Assembly: GCA_003139095.1 (NCBI GenBank)
Contig: PLHW01000037.1
Coordinates: 1-64,000, forward strand
From: Acidobacteriaceae bacterium
GTDB lineage: Bacteria; Acidobacteriota; Terriglobia; Terriglobales; Acidobacteriaceae
Direction of reading: 5' to 3'
Length of the DNA: 64,000 nt
The position numbers and the translations under genes are program-made. The notes under the pieces were generated by a model that saw only the letters and a program-made list of their open reading frames with translations, was not told where the DNA came from and searched no databases. Of the stretch, positions 43,240-53,481 are shown in pieces (the stretch's first letter is position 1; every line of letters starts with the position of its first letter).

Positions 43240-43261
43240 GAGACGGAGCGTAAACCGATTC

Positions 43262-45811
43262 ATGGGATTTCGATGGATTTGCTGGGCCAGCATGGTGTGC
43301 TTGTTTTTCACTGCGGCGATCGCGCTCGGGCAGTCCCCCGGCCCCGCGGATCCGCCGGATATGGATCAGAACTCCGCGCATTCGGCCACACCGCAAAGCG
43401 GCTCCAGGAAAGTTTCTGATCCGGATATCCCCGATGCTCCCCAGCCCGGCGATGCGCAGACGCAGAACAAAGCTCTGAATTTGCCCTCGGCCCTGCTGCA
43501 CGACCAGATCGGCATGTGGACCAGCCCGGCGAAGGCCCGGCTCGTCGACGCAACCTGGCTGGTTCCGCTCGGAGGATTCGCGGCAGCCTTATTTGCGACC
43601 GATAGCGACGTCAGCCGGCATCTGTCGAATTCTTCCAGCACCCTTCTTCAGTACAAACACATTTCCGATTACGGAGCCTATTCCATGGCCGGCGGCGCGG
43701 CCGGGCTTTATCTGTTGGGTCTCAGCACCGGCAACGAGCACGAGCGTGAGACCGGATTCCTCAGCGGCGAGGCGGCGATCGACAGTCTCGCGGCGGTGGA
43801 AGCAATCAAATACGCATCCGGGCGCGAACGCCCCTATCTCGACAACGCCAACGGAAAATTCTTCAAGAGCGGGTCCTCGTTTCCGTCCGAACATTCTGCC
43901 GCCGCCTGGGCCATCGCGGGTGTTGTCTCCCACGAGTATCCCAGCCCATTCATGAGGTTTCTCTCCTACGGTTTGGCCGGACTGGTCAGCGCCTCTCGCG
44001 TCAACGCCAAGCAGCATTTTCCCTCGGACGTTCTGGTGGGCGCGGCCATCGGTTATTTGACCAGCGCCTACGTTTATCGCCAGCATCACAATCCCGACCA
44101 GAGCGGATCGGCGTGGGAGTTGCCCGCCATCCGGCCCGACCGGCCGGCACACTGGCAGACCAAATTCATGGGGTCGCCCTATGTGCCTCTGGATAGTTGG
44201 ATCTATCCCGCGCTCGAACGCCTCGCCGCGCTCGGATACGTCGATAGCGCTATAGCGGGAATGCGTCCGTGGACGCGCTTGGAATGCGCGCGGCAGGTGA
44301 GCGAGGCTTCCGATCGCATCGTCGAAGACGAGCCGGGCGAGTCCGAAGGGGCGCGGCTTTACCAGGAACTGGTGGGGGAGTTCGGCCGCGAAGTGGAGTT
44401 GCTGGGAGGCGGAGACAATGCCGAAATCCGCCTCGAATCAGCCTATACGCGAAGTACAGAAATCGCAGGCAAACCGCTCGTTGACGGCTATCACTTTGGA
44501 CAGACAATCACCAATGATTTTGGCCGCCCTGAGGAGCAGGGTTTTAACAATGTTTCGGGGTTGTCGGGATGGACTGCGGACGGCCCATTTGCAGTTTATA
44601 TCCGCAGCGAATACCAGCATTCTCCTTCCGCGCCTGCTCTCCCGCTGGCGGCTCGCGAAGCCATATCGCAAGCCGATTTTGCCCTCTCTACTGCTCCGCC
44701 GCCAGTGGGTGGCTATCCAGTGCCGCCCGATACGTTAACACCCTCCACCGACCGTGGACGCTTGCTGGATGCCTACGTCGCGATGAACATCTCCGACTGG
44801 CAACTTTCGTACGGGAAACAAAGCTTGTGGTGGGGACCGAGCGAAGGCGGCGGAATGATGTTGAGCGACGCTGCTGATCCCCTGACCATGTTCCGCATCA
44901 ACCGGGTCACCCCGATTAAGCTCGGATGGCTTGGTGAGATCCGGACTGAGTACTTCGTCGGGCAGTATTCAGGCTACCAGTTCATGTACACCCCGTCGGG
45001 GCTCATTGGTCAATATGGCCAATTCCTGCACCCGCAGCCTATCGTCCACGGCGAAAGATTCAGCTGGAAGCCCACGCGAAATTTTGAGTTCGGGTTGTCA
45101 CGTACTACCGACTATGGTGGACCTGGCTACCCCTTGACCTCGCACACCTTTCTCCGAAGCCTGTTTTCGACCAACATCACCGCCCCGGGCGCTGCGAACA
45201 AGCCCGGGGCGCGCCGCTCCGGTTTGGACTTTAGCTACAGGTTCCCGCGGCTTAAAGGACTGACTTTTTATGCCGATGGTTTTACCCAGCATGACAACTT
45301 CAGCCCAATTGGTGGTCCTGACGTGGCCGCCTGGCTTGGAGGAATCTATTTTCCTCGAATTCCCAAGCTCCCGAAAATGGATTTCCGCGTCGAAGGCGTC
45401 GAAACCGATCCGCCGATTGGGGGCAATGTCGGCCACGGCTTCTTTTACTACGACCAGACCTGGATCACGGGCTTCCAGAATGCGGGCCATTTAATGGGCA
45501 ACTGGGTCGGACGGGAAGGCCAGGGCGTACAGGCTTGGACCACCTATTGGTTCACACCGCGCAACAAACTACAATTTGAATTCAGGCATCTTAAGGTCAG
45601 CCATGAGTTCATCCCCAATGGCGGCACTGAGTCCGATGCAAGTGTCCGCGGGGATTTCTGGGTGCGATCGAGCTTTAGCCTGTCTGCTGTGGCCCAATAT
45701 GAAGCTTGGACTTTTCCGGTGATCGCGATGGGCAGGCAGTCGAATGTCACCTCGTCGGTGCAGTTGACATTCTGGCCGAAGCGCCTTTCGCGAAAGAGTA
45801 GTTCAGACTAA
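43262..45811 (+). CDS. PAP2 phosphatase fused to Wzi-like capsule assembly barrel
   Basis: The 849-residue protein has a signal peptide (WASMVCLFFTAAIALGQ). Residues about 70-290 are a PAP2 domain with all three signatures: KYASGRERP, PSEHSAAAWA and SRVNAKQHFPSD. Residues about 310-849 resemble the Wzi outer-membrane barrel (SYGKQSLWWGPSEGGGMMLS, FEFGLSRTTDYGG). PAP2 enzymes remove phosphate from lipid diphosphates such as undecaprenyl diphosphate; Wzi anchors capsule. The fusion places both on one exported chain, so the phosphatase may act in the periplasm or at the outer membrane. It lies 22 bases after the exporter gene. Confidence 0.88.
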   Translation: MGFRWICWASMVCLFFTAAIALGQSPGPADPPDMDQNSAHSATPQSGSRKVSDPDIPDAPQPGDAQTQNKALNLPSALLHDQIGMWTSPAKARLVDATWLVPLGGFAAALFATDSDVSRHLSNSSSTLLQYKHISDYGAYSMAGGAAGLYLLGLSTGNEHERETGFLSGEAAIDSLAAVEAIKYASGRERPYLDNANGKFFKSGSSFPSEHSAAAWAIAGVVSHEYPSPFMRFLSYGLAGLVSASRVNAKQHFPSDVLVGAAIGYLTSAYVYRQHHNPDQSGSAWELPAIRPDRPAHWQTKFMGSPYVPLDSWIYPALERLAALGYVDSAIAGMRPWTRLECARQVSEASDRIVEDEPGESEGARLYQELVGEFGREVELLGGGDNAEIRLESAYTRSTEIAGKPLVDGYHFGQTITNDFGRPEEQGFNNVSGLSGWTADGPFAVYIRSEYQHSPSAPALPLAAREAISQADFALSTAPPPVGGYPVPPDTLTPSTDRGRLLDAYVAMNISDWQLSYGKQSLWWGPSEGGGMMLSDAADPLTMFRINRVTPIKLGWLGEIRTEYFVGQYSGYQFMYTPSGLIGQYGQFLHPQPIVHGERFSWKPTRNFEFGLSRTTDYGGPGYPLTSHTFLRSLFSTNITAPGAANKPGARRSGLDFSYRFPRLKGLTFYADGFTQHDNFSPIGGPDVAAWLGGIYFPRIPKLPKMDFRVEGVETDPPIGGNVGHGFFYYDQTWITGFQNAGHLMGNWVGREGQGVQAWTTYWFTPRNKLQFEFRHLKVSHEFIPNGGTESDASVRGDFWVRSSFSLSAVAQYEAWTFPVIAMGRQSNVTSSVQLTFWPKRLSRKSSSD

Positions 45812-45836
45812 GCGACTGGCAGTAAGAGGTTTACAC

Positions 45837-47366
45837 TTGACAATCGCCCAGAATGGCGACAGATTTAAAATGAACCTTAACATGCACTCCTCCATCAACT
45901 TAACAACCCCCCCGAACGCTCAGCCTATTTTCGCCCCCGATCTGACTTTGGTCGGGCCGGCCGTGCGGCACACTCCCGCCGGACGCTTCCAAAGTCACCT
46001 GACAAAACTCGAAGCGCTCGCCGATTTTGTAACAGTAATTGGCGCAGTCATGTCGAGCTACGCGGCATACTACCTCCTCGGATTGGGCAGACACATTTAC
46101 TATCCGCGTTCGGTCGTTTTTGGCGTGTCCGCTACGTTCGCAGCGGTCATCGTCCTGATGCTCGACCGCGTAGGCGCATACTCCCGCGGAACCAGCCTGT
46201 TGCGCGTCCGTGAAACCGAGCGCATCCTCCGCGTCTCCATGGAGGCTCTCGGCTTCATACTGGGAGCGAGTTTCTTCACCAACTTTCTATTTTCGCGCTG
46301 GTTGCTGGTCATCGCTTTCGGCTTGGTGCCGCTCTTTCTATTTCTTCAAAAACATCTCGTTTATGTACTGGTGCAGCATCTGCATGCCAAAGGCTATGGA
46401 ATTGAACGGGTTCTCATCTACGGATCCGGATCCACCGGGCGCCGCGTCTACTCGGTTCTACGCCGTTCCCCGAAACTCGGCCTGGAACCTGTGGCGTTGG
46501 TGGATGACAACCCCGCCAAAGTCGGCTGCGCGATTTTCGAATTAGGCTACGAGAATCGGCGATCCGCCTCCGTGATGTGTGGCCCACTGACCCGCGACTT
46601 GGTAGCCGAGTCCGCCGCCGACCTGGTCGTGATCGCCATCCCTTCCATGCAACACGAGAAGTTCCACCACGCAGTCGGCGAAGCCATGGCGGCTGGCGCG
46701 CGTGTCTCCTTTGTTCCCAGCCACTTTGTGCACTCCGATCCGCTGGTTGACTTTCAGGACATTGACGGCGTTCTGCTGGCTTCGTTTGGCCGCGACCCCA
46801 GGCGCTTCACTTACGAGTGGGCCAAGCGCATCTTCGACTTCTGCGGTGCGGCGGCGCTACTGGTCCTCGGCTTCCCCTTATTCCTGCTGCTTGCCATCCT
46901 GATCAAACTCGATTCCAAAGGACCGGCACTGTTTCGGCAGGAACGGGTTGGCTTGCACGGCCGAAAGTTTCGCATGTTCAAGTTTCGTACCATGTACAGC
47001 GAAGCTCCCGTTTACGCCTATTCCCCAAAAGAGTCCGACGATCTTAGGATTACTAGACTTGGTCGCTTTCTCCGGCGCACCAGTCTGGATGAGCTTCCCC
47101 AATTGCTGAATGTATTCATGGGCAATATGTCGCTGGTCGGACCTCGTCCCGAGATGCCATTCATCGTCGAGACCTACACGGAACGTCATTGCCAGCGTCT
47201 GCTGGTAAAACCGGGCATCACTGGGCTCTGGCAGCTCAGCGGGGACCGCAACTACCTCATTCACGAAAACATCGAGTATGATCTTTACTACATGAAGAAT
47301 CGAAATTTCTTCATGGACATCGCAATTCTCTTGCATACGTGCATTTTCGCAATGCGGGGAATTTGA
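45837..47366 (+). CDS. Polyprenyl glycosylphosphotransferase (initiating enzyme)
   Basis: The 509-residue membrane protein starts polymer synthesis by linking a sugar phosphate to undecaprenyl phosphate. The N-terminal half has four membrane helices and a Rossmann-like domain ([19 protein letters not shown]). The C-terminal bacterial sugar-transferase domain shows [26 protein letters not shown] and the end motif [11 protein letters not shown] with [10 protein letters not shown]. The TTG start is seven bases after AAGAGG; an ATG at 45870 is the alternative. It is 25 bases after the PAP2-Wzi gene. Confidence 0.93.
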   Translation: MTIAQNGDRFKMNLNMHSSINLTTPPNAQPIFAPDLTLVGPAVRHTPAGRFQSHLTKLEALADFVTVIGAVMSSYAAYYLLGLGRHIYYPRSVVFGVSATFAAVIVLMLDRVGAYSRGTSLLRVRETERILRVSMEALGFILGASFFTNFLFSRWLLVIAFGLVPLFLFLQKHLVYVLVQHLHAKGYGIERVLIYGSGSTGRRVYSVLRRSPKLGLEPVALVDDNPAKVGCAIFELGYENRRSASVMCGPLTRDLVAESAADLVVIAIPSMQHEKFHHAVGEAMAAGARVSFVPSHFVHSDPLVDFQDIDGVLLASFGRDPRRFTYEWAKRIFDFCGAAALLVLGFPLFLLLAILIKLDSKGPALFRQERVGLHGRKFRMFKFRTMYSEAPVYAYSPKESDDLRITRLGRFLRRTSLDELPQLLNVFMGNMSLVGPRPEMPFIVETYTERHCQRLLVKPGITGLWQLSGDRNYLIHENIEYDLYYMKNRNFFMDIAILLHTCIFAMRGI

Positions 47367-47485
47367 TCACGAATCGGAAGTCGGAGTCAGTCTGCGGGCA
47401 ATGGAATACGGAGTCTGTCCTGTCCCGGGGCTTCTCAGGGGATGGAAGTGCCCGATAAAATCGACACAGTATCCGGGACGAGTTT

Positions 47486-48895
47486 GTGCAAACCAAGGAA
47501 TCCACAGCCCGCTTAGTTGAAAATCCGCCGGAAATCGAGCGGGACCCCACGACGTCCTTGGACGAACGCGCGCCGAGCCATGCCACCGAAGGCATCGAAT
47601 GGCTCTGGATGCTCTGGGGGCACCGTAGGTTGCTGGGTCGCGCGATCGCGGTTGCATTCCTCGGTAGTTTGTTGGTGGCCTTCCTCATTCCTGCACGTTA
47701 TGAATCCACGTCGCAGCTCATGCCCCCGGATGAATCCACGTCCGGCCTTGTAAGCTTGTTAGCCTCCGCATCAGGCGGTACGGGCGGTATGGGGGGGATG
47801 GCTGGCGGTCTGGGGGGGATGGCGAGTGACCTCCTCGGGCTAAAGAGCAGCAGCGAGATATTCGTTGGAATCCTCTCGAGCCGTACGGTGAAGGACAACC
47901 TGATTCAGCGGTTCGACTTGAAAAAACTCTACTCGGACCGGCGAATGGAAGATGCACGGGAGAGCTTGACAGCGCATACCGCGATCTCGGTGGATAGAAA
48001 AAGCCAGATCATTAGCATCACTGTGACGGATAAGAGCCCGCAAAGAGCGGCTGCAATGACAGCAGCGTATGTCGAAGAATTGAATCGCCTCGCAGCGGAA
48101 GTGAGCACTTCATCGGCTCGCCGTGAACGTATCTTTCTCGAAGGACGGCTGCAATCCGTGAGCCGTGATCTCGAAGACGCGGAAAAGAACTTTAGTCGGT
48201 ACGAGAGCAAGAACATAACCATAGATGTCAAAGAGCAAGGGAAAGCGATGGTCGATTCCGCCGCCATCCTGCAGGGCCAGTTGATTGCCGCACAGTCGGA
48301 ATATGAAGGATTGAGGCAGATCTATAGCGACGGCAATGTACGCGTACGTTCGGTTAAGGCACGAATTGATGAACTCCAGCGTCAACTCGAGAAGATCGGC
48401 GGCAAAGGGGAGAGCGCTGTCAGCATCTCTGATCAGCCCGGCGACTCCATGTATCCTTCCATCAGGAAGTTGCCGCTCCTGGGCGTCGAATACGCAGATC
48501 TTTATCGACGGGCGAGGATTCAGGAAACTGTCCTTGAGACACTCACGAAGGAGTATGAACTGGCCAAGGTTCAGGAGGCCAAGGAGATTCCAGTCGTGAA
48601 GGTGCTCGATTCTCCAAACGTTCCAGATAAGAAGTCATTCCCGCCGCGTCTGCTCATCATATTTTTAGGGGTGGTGTTCGGGTTTGCCATTACCACGGCA
48701 TGGATATTCGGTAAGACAGCGTGGGAGCAGACCGAGTCGGACGACCCTCGGAAAGTATTTGCGCAGGAGGTCTTTTCCACTTTGAGGGCGCAAGTTCTTC
48801 GGTTCGCCCCAAACGGAATCCGGGAACACTCCGGCGCCGGCAAGCTGTGGAAACTCATTCGGCGAAAGGGAGAAGAAAACGAAACGTCTCGATAA
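47486..48895 (+). CDS. Wzz-type chain-length determinant
   Basis: The 469-residue inner-membrane protein has two membrane helices (about 50-70 and 385-410) flanking a periplasmic coiled-coil region. The Wzz domain (RYESTSQLMPPDES) and a Gly/Met-rich patch (GGTGGMGGMAGGLGGM) lead in; a GNVR-like segment (GNVRVRSVKARIDELQRQLEKIGGKG) and the PNVPDKKSFPPRLLIIFLG exit follow. It controls polymer length. There is no Walker motif, so no fused tyrosine kinase. The GTG start lacks a strong site. Its stop is followed at once by the flippase ATG. Confidence 0.9.
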   Translation: MQTKESTARLVENPPEIERDPTTSLDERAPSHATEGIEWLWMLWGHRRLLGRAIAVAFLGSLLVAFLIPARYESTSQLMPPDESTSGLVSLLASASGGTGGMGGMAGGLGGMASDLLGLKSSSEIFVGILSSRTVKDNLIQRFDLKKLYSDRRMEDARESLTAHTAISVDRKSQIISITVTDKSPQRAAAMTAAYVEELNRLAAEVSTSSARRERIFLEGRLQSVSRDLEDAEKNFSRYESKNITIDVKEQGKAMVDSAAILQGQLIAAQSEYEGLRQIYSDGNVRVRSVKARIDELQRQLEKIGGKGESAVSISDQPGDSMYPSIRKLPLLGVEYADLYRRARIQETVLETLTKEYELAKVQEAKEIPVVKVLDSPNVPDKKSFPPRLLIIFLGVVFGFAITTAWIFGKTAWEQTESDDPRKVFAQEVFSTLRAQVLRFAPNGIREHSGAGKLWKLIRRKGEENETSR

Positions 48896-50335
48896 ATGCT
48901 CGTTTCGGATGCGGGTAATGAATTTAAACAGGACTTTTCCAATGGTTTCATTCGAAGCGCGGAAAGCAAGCGAGTGAATATACGTTCCGACCTCAAGGAA
49001 ACCATTTTTGGCAATTCCAAATCATCGCTGGCCTCGCGGCTCATTCATGGATCGTTCTGGTCGCTGGTTGGCGCCGTCGTCTTTCGGGGAAGCACACTCG
49101 CGTCATCGGTTGTGATCGCACGTGTTCTTGGGAAGGAAGAATTCGGAAAGTTCGGAATTATTCAAAGCACTGTCAACATGTTTATGGTTTTTGCGTGCGC
49201 CGGGGTCGGTCTCACGAGTACGAAATTCGTGTCCCAGTTCCGCAGAAAGGACCCTCGTACGGCCGGCGCTGTCATCGGCGTTTCCCTCATTTTTTCGGTC
49301 ATTGGCGGATCGATCTGCACCTTGGCTTTGTTCGTATTTTCTGCTCCGATTGCTGCCAGATTTCTTGCCGCACCAGACTTGGCTAATATCCTTCGGATTG
49401 CCTCGCCGGGTCTTTTGTTCGGCGCCTTGAACGCCGTACAGATTGGCTCCCTAATGGGATTCGAAGCCTTTAGGTCGATCGCCAGGATTAGCCTGATAGC
49501 GGGGTGCGCATCGTTCCCGCTCGTTGTCGGAGGGGTGTACACCTATGGTCTGCGAGGCGCTGTCGCAGGCACCATTTTGTCGCTGGCCATCATGTGCGGT
49601 TGCAGCCAACTAGTCTTGCGGCGTCTTTGCCGGCAAGAGGGCGTCGCAATTCTCCTGTCAGAATGCCGAAAGCAGGCAGCGGTCGTCTGGCGGTTTACCA
49701 TTCCGGCCGCTCTCGCAGCGTCTCTTGTCGGACCTGTCAACTGGATATGTTCCGCTGCCTTGGTCAATCAGCGGAATGGATACTCGGAAATGGGTCTCTT
49801 TAACGCCGCCAATCAGTGGTTCGCGGTCCTGTTATTCTTGCCCACCATTCTTGGCCAGGCGGCTCTGCCCTCATTGTCCGAGAGTTTCGCGGATCGTAAT
49901 GATGCCCGTCTTTCGAAGCTTCTGATGTTCTGCGTTAAAGCCAACTTGGCTTTTATAGCTCCCGTGGTGGTTTTAGGGTCGCTGTTCAGTCCGCTTATTA
50001 TGCGTCTGTACGGTCCGGCCTTTGCTTCGGGTTGGCCGGTGCTGGTTCTATCTTTTGTTACTGCCGGAATCCTGGCGCTACAGTCTCCGATCGGTGATCT
50101 TATCGTTGCCTCCGGCATGATGTGGAAAGGATTCGGGCTCAACGCGATTTGGGCAGTTCTGTTTATTTTCGCAACGTTATCGGCTATTCGCTGGGGTGCG
50201 GCTGGCCTTGCTGGCGCGCGTCTGTTTGCCTATACGCTTCACTCCGTGGGAGTTATATGGATTGCAAAGTACATACTTACGTCGAGAAGCGGCCCGGTGC
50301 CTGAGTTTGCGACAGCAGGGCCGCAGGCTAACTGA
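48896..50335 (+). CDS. Polysaccharide flippase (Wzx type)
   Basis: The 479-residue protein has about twelve membrane helices, with the family opening SFWSLVGAVVFRGSTLASSVVIARVLGKEEFGKFGI and later PTILGQAALPSLSE. Wzx flips the lipid-linked repeat unit across the inner membrane. The ATG abuts the Wzz stop. The base composition is visibly more AT-rich than that of genes 1-47 kb. Assignment to the MVF/polysaccharide transport superfamily is firm; the exact substrate is not known. Confidence 0.92.
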   Translation: MLVSDAGNEFKQDFSNGFIRSAESKRVNIRSDLKETIFGNSKSSLASRLIHGSFWSLVGAVVFRGSTLASSVVIARVLGKEEFGKFGIIQSTVNMFMVFACAGVGLTSTKFVSQFRRKDPRTAGAVIGVSLIFSVIGGSICTLALFVFSAPIAARFLAAPDLANILRIASPGLLFGALNAVQIGSLMGFEAFRSIARISLIAGCASFPLVVGGVYTYGLRGAVAGTILSLAIMCGCSQLVLRRLCRQEGVAILLSECRKQAAVVWRFTIPAALAASLVGPVNWICSAALVNQRNGYSEMGLFNAANQWFAVLLFLPTILGQAALPSLSESFADRNDARLSKLLMFCVKANLAFIAPVVVLGSLFSPLIMRLYGPAFASGWPVLVLSFVTAGILALQSPIGDLIVASGMMWKGFGLNAIWAVLFIFATLSAIRWGAAGLAGARLFAYTLHSVGVIWIAKYILTSRSGPVPEFATAGPQAN

Positions 50336-50336
50336 A

Positions 50337-51110
50337 GTGCGCGAGCTTCAGAGAGTGGGCAAGGTGCTTCCCAGCTTCTTGAAGCGCGACCTTCGGTCTG
50401 CCGCTTTTCAGGCGTTGAAGTTGGATTGGCCGTTGCGCTCTGGCCTAAGCATCCGTGTATCTAGCCATTCTGATTGGATCATTTTTAACGAGATATTCGT
50501 CAACGGAGACTATGACGACGCAATCCTCATGGCGATGGAACGAGCCCAAACAGGCGCCGAGTTGAAAATCCTTGACTTGGGAGCGAACGTGGGATTCTTT
50601 TCGCTTCGGTGTCTCGATCTATTGCACCGTCGCCATCTTGAGGAATTGCCGACGAGTATTGTCGCCGTTGAAGGTAATCCGAAAACTTTCCGCAGTATGA
50701 TGACAAGGTTATCGGCGCAAAAAGTACGATGCCCGGTCAATGTGGTTAATGGCTTAGTTGGCTATAAAAAAGGAACTGGTACGATCACTGATTTCGAAAT
50801 ATCCGGAAATAATAGGGTACTATCGGGTGAACCCGGAAAGGCACACACAGTCGACTATGTCGACCTCGACTGCTTTCCCGCCTTGCAATCCCGGATCGAT
50901 CTGTTGAAATGTGACATCGAAGGAGGAGAATTACTCTTTCTTCAGAACTATCGAGAATTGTTGCAACGAACTCAGGTTGGAGTTTTCGAGCTTCATGATG
51001 ACCAGTGCGATACAAACGAATGCCGCAGGCTCCTTCGGGAGGCTGGTTTCAAGCACTTTAGAGATCTGGTGAGCGAGGGGGCGCTTAGCCTCGTTCTCGT
51101 ATGGCGGTAG
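50337..51110 (+). CDS. FkbM family methyltransferase
   Basis: The GTG start is one base after the flippase stop, which suggests coupling; the open frame extends 140 bases further upstream but would overlap Wzx heavily. The 257-residue protein shows LKILDLGANVGFFSLRC, the acidic VAVEGNP strand and the diagnostic DLLKCDIEGGELLFL of FkbM methyltransferases, which methylate sugar or lipid hydroxyls using SAM. It may modify the exopolysaccharide. Assignment firm, substrate unknown. Confidence 0.85.
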   Translation: MRELQRVGKVLPSFLKRDLRSAAFQALKLDWPLRSGLSIRVSSHSDWIIFNEIFVNGDYDDAILMAMERAQTGAELKILDLGANVGFFSLRCLDLLHRRHLEELPTSIVAVEGNPKTFRSMMTRLSAQKVRCPVNVVNGLVGYKKGTGTITDFEISGNNRVLSGEPGKAHTVDYVDLDCFPALQSRIDLLKCDIEGGELLFLQNYRELLQRTQVGVFELHDDQCDTNECRRLLREAGFKHFRDLVSEGALSLVLVWR

Positions 51111-51150
51111 TGTCTTTGCCTTTTCAAACTTTCCACGAGAGTGCCAAACC

Positions 51151-52323
51151 GTGAAGCTGCTCATTAGCTTCGGGACTAGACCCGAGGCGATTAAGATGGC
51201 CCCCATCATCGCCGCGGCACGCTCCAGTAGCCGCGCGAACGTCAAGGTCTGTGTGACAGCACAGCACCGCGAAATGTTGGATCAAGTACTGGATCTATTC
51301 GACATCACAGCGGATTACGATTTGGATTTGATGCGTCATGACCAGGACTTGACGTCCTTGAGTTCCGGCGTTTTGCTCGGCATGAAAGACGTTCTCAAGA
51401 AAGAGAATCCGGATGCTGTTTTGGTGCAGGGGGACACTGTTTCAACCTTTATTACGGCTCTCGCGTCTTTTTATCAGCGCATTCCTGTCTGTCATATTGA
51501 AGCGGGACTGCGGACATACAACCTCGATGCTCCTTTTCCAGAAGAGGGAATGCGGCAGCTCGTCACCAGGCTATCGAGCCTGCACTTTGCTCCGACTGAA
51601 CGGAACAGAAAGGCATTATTGGCTGAGGGCATTGAGGATAAGTCCATTTTTGTCGTGGGTAACACTGTGATTGATGCTTTGTACTGGACCCGCGACAAAC
51701 TTGCAGGCATACCCCCCAATCGGCTTGCGACCGCTTGGGGACGTGCCAGTGCCGCACTGGAAAGCCAGGACCGATTAATACTTGTGACCGGCCACCGCCG
51801 CGAGAGCTTTGGGGAAGGTCTCCGAAACGTGTGCTTGGCACTGCGGGATATTGCCGAACGGCACGCCGATGTAAATATTCTGTATTCGGTCCATCCCAAT
51901 CCGAATGTGTCAGTGCCGGTCGAAGAACTCCTCGGGAACATTAGCAATGTTTACCTCTTGCCCCCATTCGATTATCGTTCTTTTGTTTATTTGATGCATC
52001 GATCTTATTTGATTATCACTGATTCGGGCGGAGTCCAGGAAGAAGCGCCAGCATTAGGGAAGCCTGTCCTGGTTACGAGAGCTGTGACAGAACGGCACGA
52101 GGCTGTCGAATGCGGCGCGGTGAAACTCGTCGGTACCGACCGCTTGACAATCGTGAAAGAGACGGAACGGATTCTCAACTCGGAGTCCTGCCGTGCAAGC
52201 TTCGATCAGCACAAAAGCCTTTATGGGAGCGGCGACGCGGCAATCCGCATCATGAATGTGCTCGGCTCCTGGTTGGCTGATTCCCCTCGGTTGGCGGGAA
52301 GCGAAGTGGGGGCAGAAATCTAG
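51151..52323 (+). CDS. wecB: UDP-N-acetylglucosamine 2-epimerase
   Basis: The enzyme interconverts UDP-GlcNAc and UDP-ManNAc in the cytoplasm, supplying a sugar precursor. Family features are the start SFGTRPEAIKMAPII, VLVQGDTVSTF, CHIEAGLRTYNLDAPFPEE, GHRRESFGEG and the end TDSGGVQEEAPALGKPVLV. At 390 residues it is of normal length. The start is a GTG. The next gene begins directly after its stop. The presence suggests ManNAc or a derivative in the polymer. Confidence 0.95.
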   Translation: MKLLISFGTRPEAIKMAPIIAAARSSSRANVKVCVTAQHREMLDQVLDLFDITADYDLDLMRHDQDLTSLSSGVLLGMKDVLKKENPDAVLVQGDTVSTFITALASFYQRIPVCHIEAGLRTYNLDAPFPEEGMRQLVTRLSSLHFAPTERNRKALLAEGIEDKSIFVVGNTVIDALYWTRDKLAGIPPNRLATAWGRASAALESQDRLILVTGHRRESFGEGLRNVCLALRDIAERHADVNILYSVHPNPNVSVPVEELLGNISNVYLLPPFDYRSFVYLMHRSYLIITDSGGVQEEAPALGKPVLVTRAVTERHEAVECGAVKLVGTDRLTIVKETERILNSESCRASFDQHKSLYGSGDAAIRIMNVLGSWLADSPRLAGSEVGAEI

Positions 52324-53472
52324 ATGTCGAGTCTATGTCCGAAGGCTATCCACACCGCCGTCCGCAGAAATCGACGTCGACGAATTTTATACCTCATGCA
52401 TGTGGATTGGGGCTGGATAAAACAACGGCCGCACTTCCTTGCTGAAGGACTGGCGGCGAACCACGATGTCCGAGTCTTGTATCCACTTGTCTTTCGAAAC
52501 CACGTTTACATGACAAGAAACGAGACGCACCTCCATCATTCCACGCTGCTGCCGATACCGTGGAGGTGGAGATCGTTGCCGTGGGCTCGCGCCTTGCACC
52601 GTCGATGGATCGCGAAAATTGCACGGGAATTTTGTCCGGACATCATTTGGGTGACGCATCCCAGTTTGCTGGAGTTACTACCCGAACATTTGATGGAGCT
52701 TCCTGTTATTTACGACTGCATGGATGACGCGCTTAACTTTTTGTCGACCTCGCATGAAGGGGCTCTCTTAGCGCAGTTGGAGGAACAGCTAGTCAGACGC
52801 TCCGCGCGGATCCTATGCTCCAGCGCACATCTTAGCGACGTCTTAGCGAGCCGTTACAGTTCCAGCGTTTGCGGGAAAATCTCGGTAGTCCGCAATGCCG
52901 TCTCACAGAAGATCCTGGGGAACCCCACTGACAAGCCAAAAGCTATCAGGAAGAGGCTAGTCGGGGAAAGAACTCTGAAAATCGGATATATCGGGACTGT
53001 TGCCGAATGGCTGGACTTCGACCTCTTACTCGACTGCCTTGCGGATACCGCTGACGTTGAGTTTCATCTCGTCGGTCCGATTACAATACCCAATGCAGCC
53101 CGCCATGAGCGACTGCACTATCACGGTCCGATTCCCCACGGCGAGTTAGTGCAATACGTGGATCGGTTCGACGCCCATATGATGCCATTCAAAATGGGGC
53201 CATTAATTGAGGCCGTGGACCCGATAAAACTCTACGAATATCTTGCTTTTGGGAAAGAAATTATTTCAATTCGATATCGTGAAGTTGATCGATTCGCGAA
53301 TTTCGTCCATTTTTACGACACTAAATCTGAATTCATTCAATTAGTTCGCGACTTGGCGGCCGGAAAGCTTGCTCTGAAGAACTGCCCGGAACGGACACGC
53401 CATTTCCTCGAAGAGAATACTTGGCACCAGAGAGTCGAACACATTTACGAACTACTAGACTCGTTGAACTAG
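52324..53472 (+). CDS. Glycosyltransferase (GT4-like)
   Basis: The 382-residue cytoplasmic or membrane-associated protein has two Rossmann-like halves. Seen are RILYLMHVDWGWIKQRPHFLAEGLA at the start, the link ICSSAHLSDVLA-type segment (read as ILCSSAHLSDVLASRY), LKIGYIGTVAEWLDFDLLL and the C-terminal AVDPIKLYEYLAFGKEIIS, the donor-binding Glu region of GT-B enzymes. It probably adds one sugar of the repeat unit. Donor and linkage are unknown. The ATG adjoins the WecB stop, and the polymerase follows after nine bases. Confidence 0.88.
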   Translation: MSSLCPKAIHTAVRRNRRRRILYLMHVDWGWIKQRPHFLAEGLAANHDVRVLYPLVFRNHVYMTRNETHLHHSTLLPIPWRWRSLPWARALHRRWIAKIAREFCPDIIWVTHPSLLELLPEHLMELPVIYDCMDDALNFLSTSHEGALLAQLEEQLVRRSARILCSSAHLSDVLASRYSSSVCGKISVVRNAVSQKILGNPTDKPKAIRKRLVGERTLKIGYIGTVAEWLDFDLLLDCLADTADVEFHLVGPITIPNAARHERLHYHGPIPHGELVQYVDRFDAHMMPFKMGPLIEAVDPIKLYEYLAFGKEIISIRYREVDRFANFVHFYDTKSEFIQLVRDLAAGKLALKNCPERTRHFLEENTWHQRVEHIYELLDSLN

Positions 53473-53481
53473 ATATTCACA

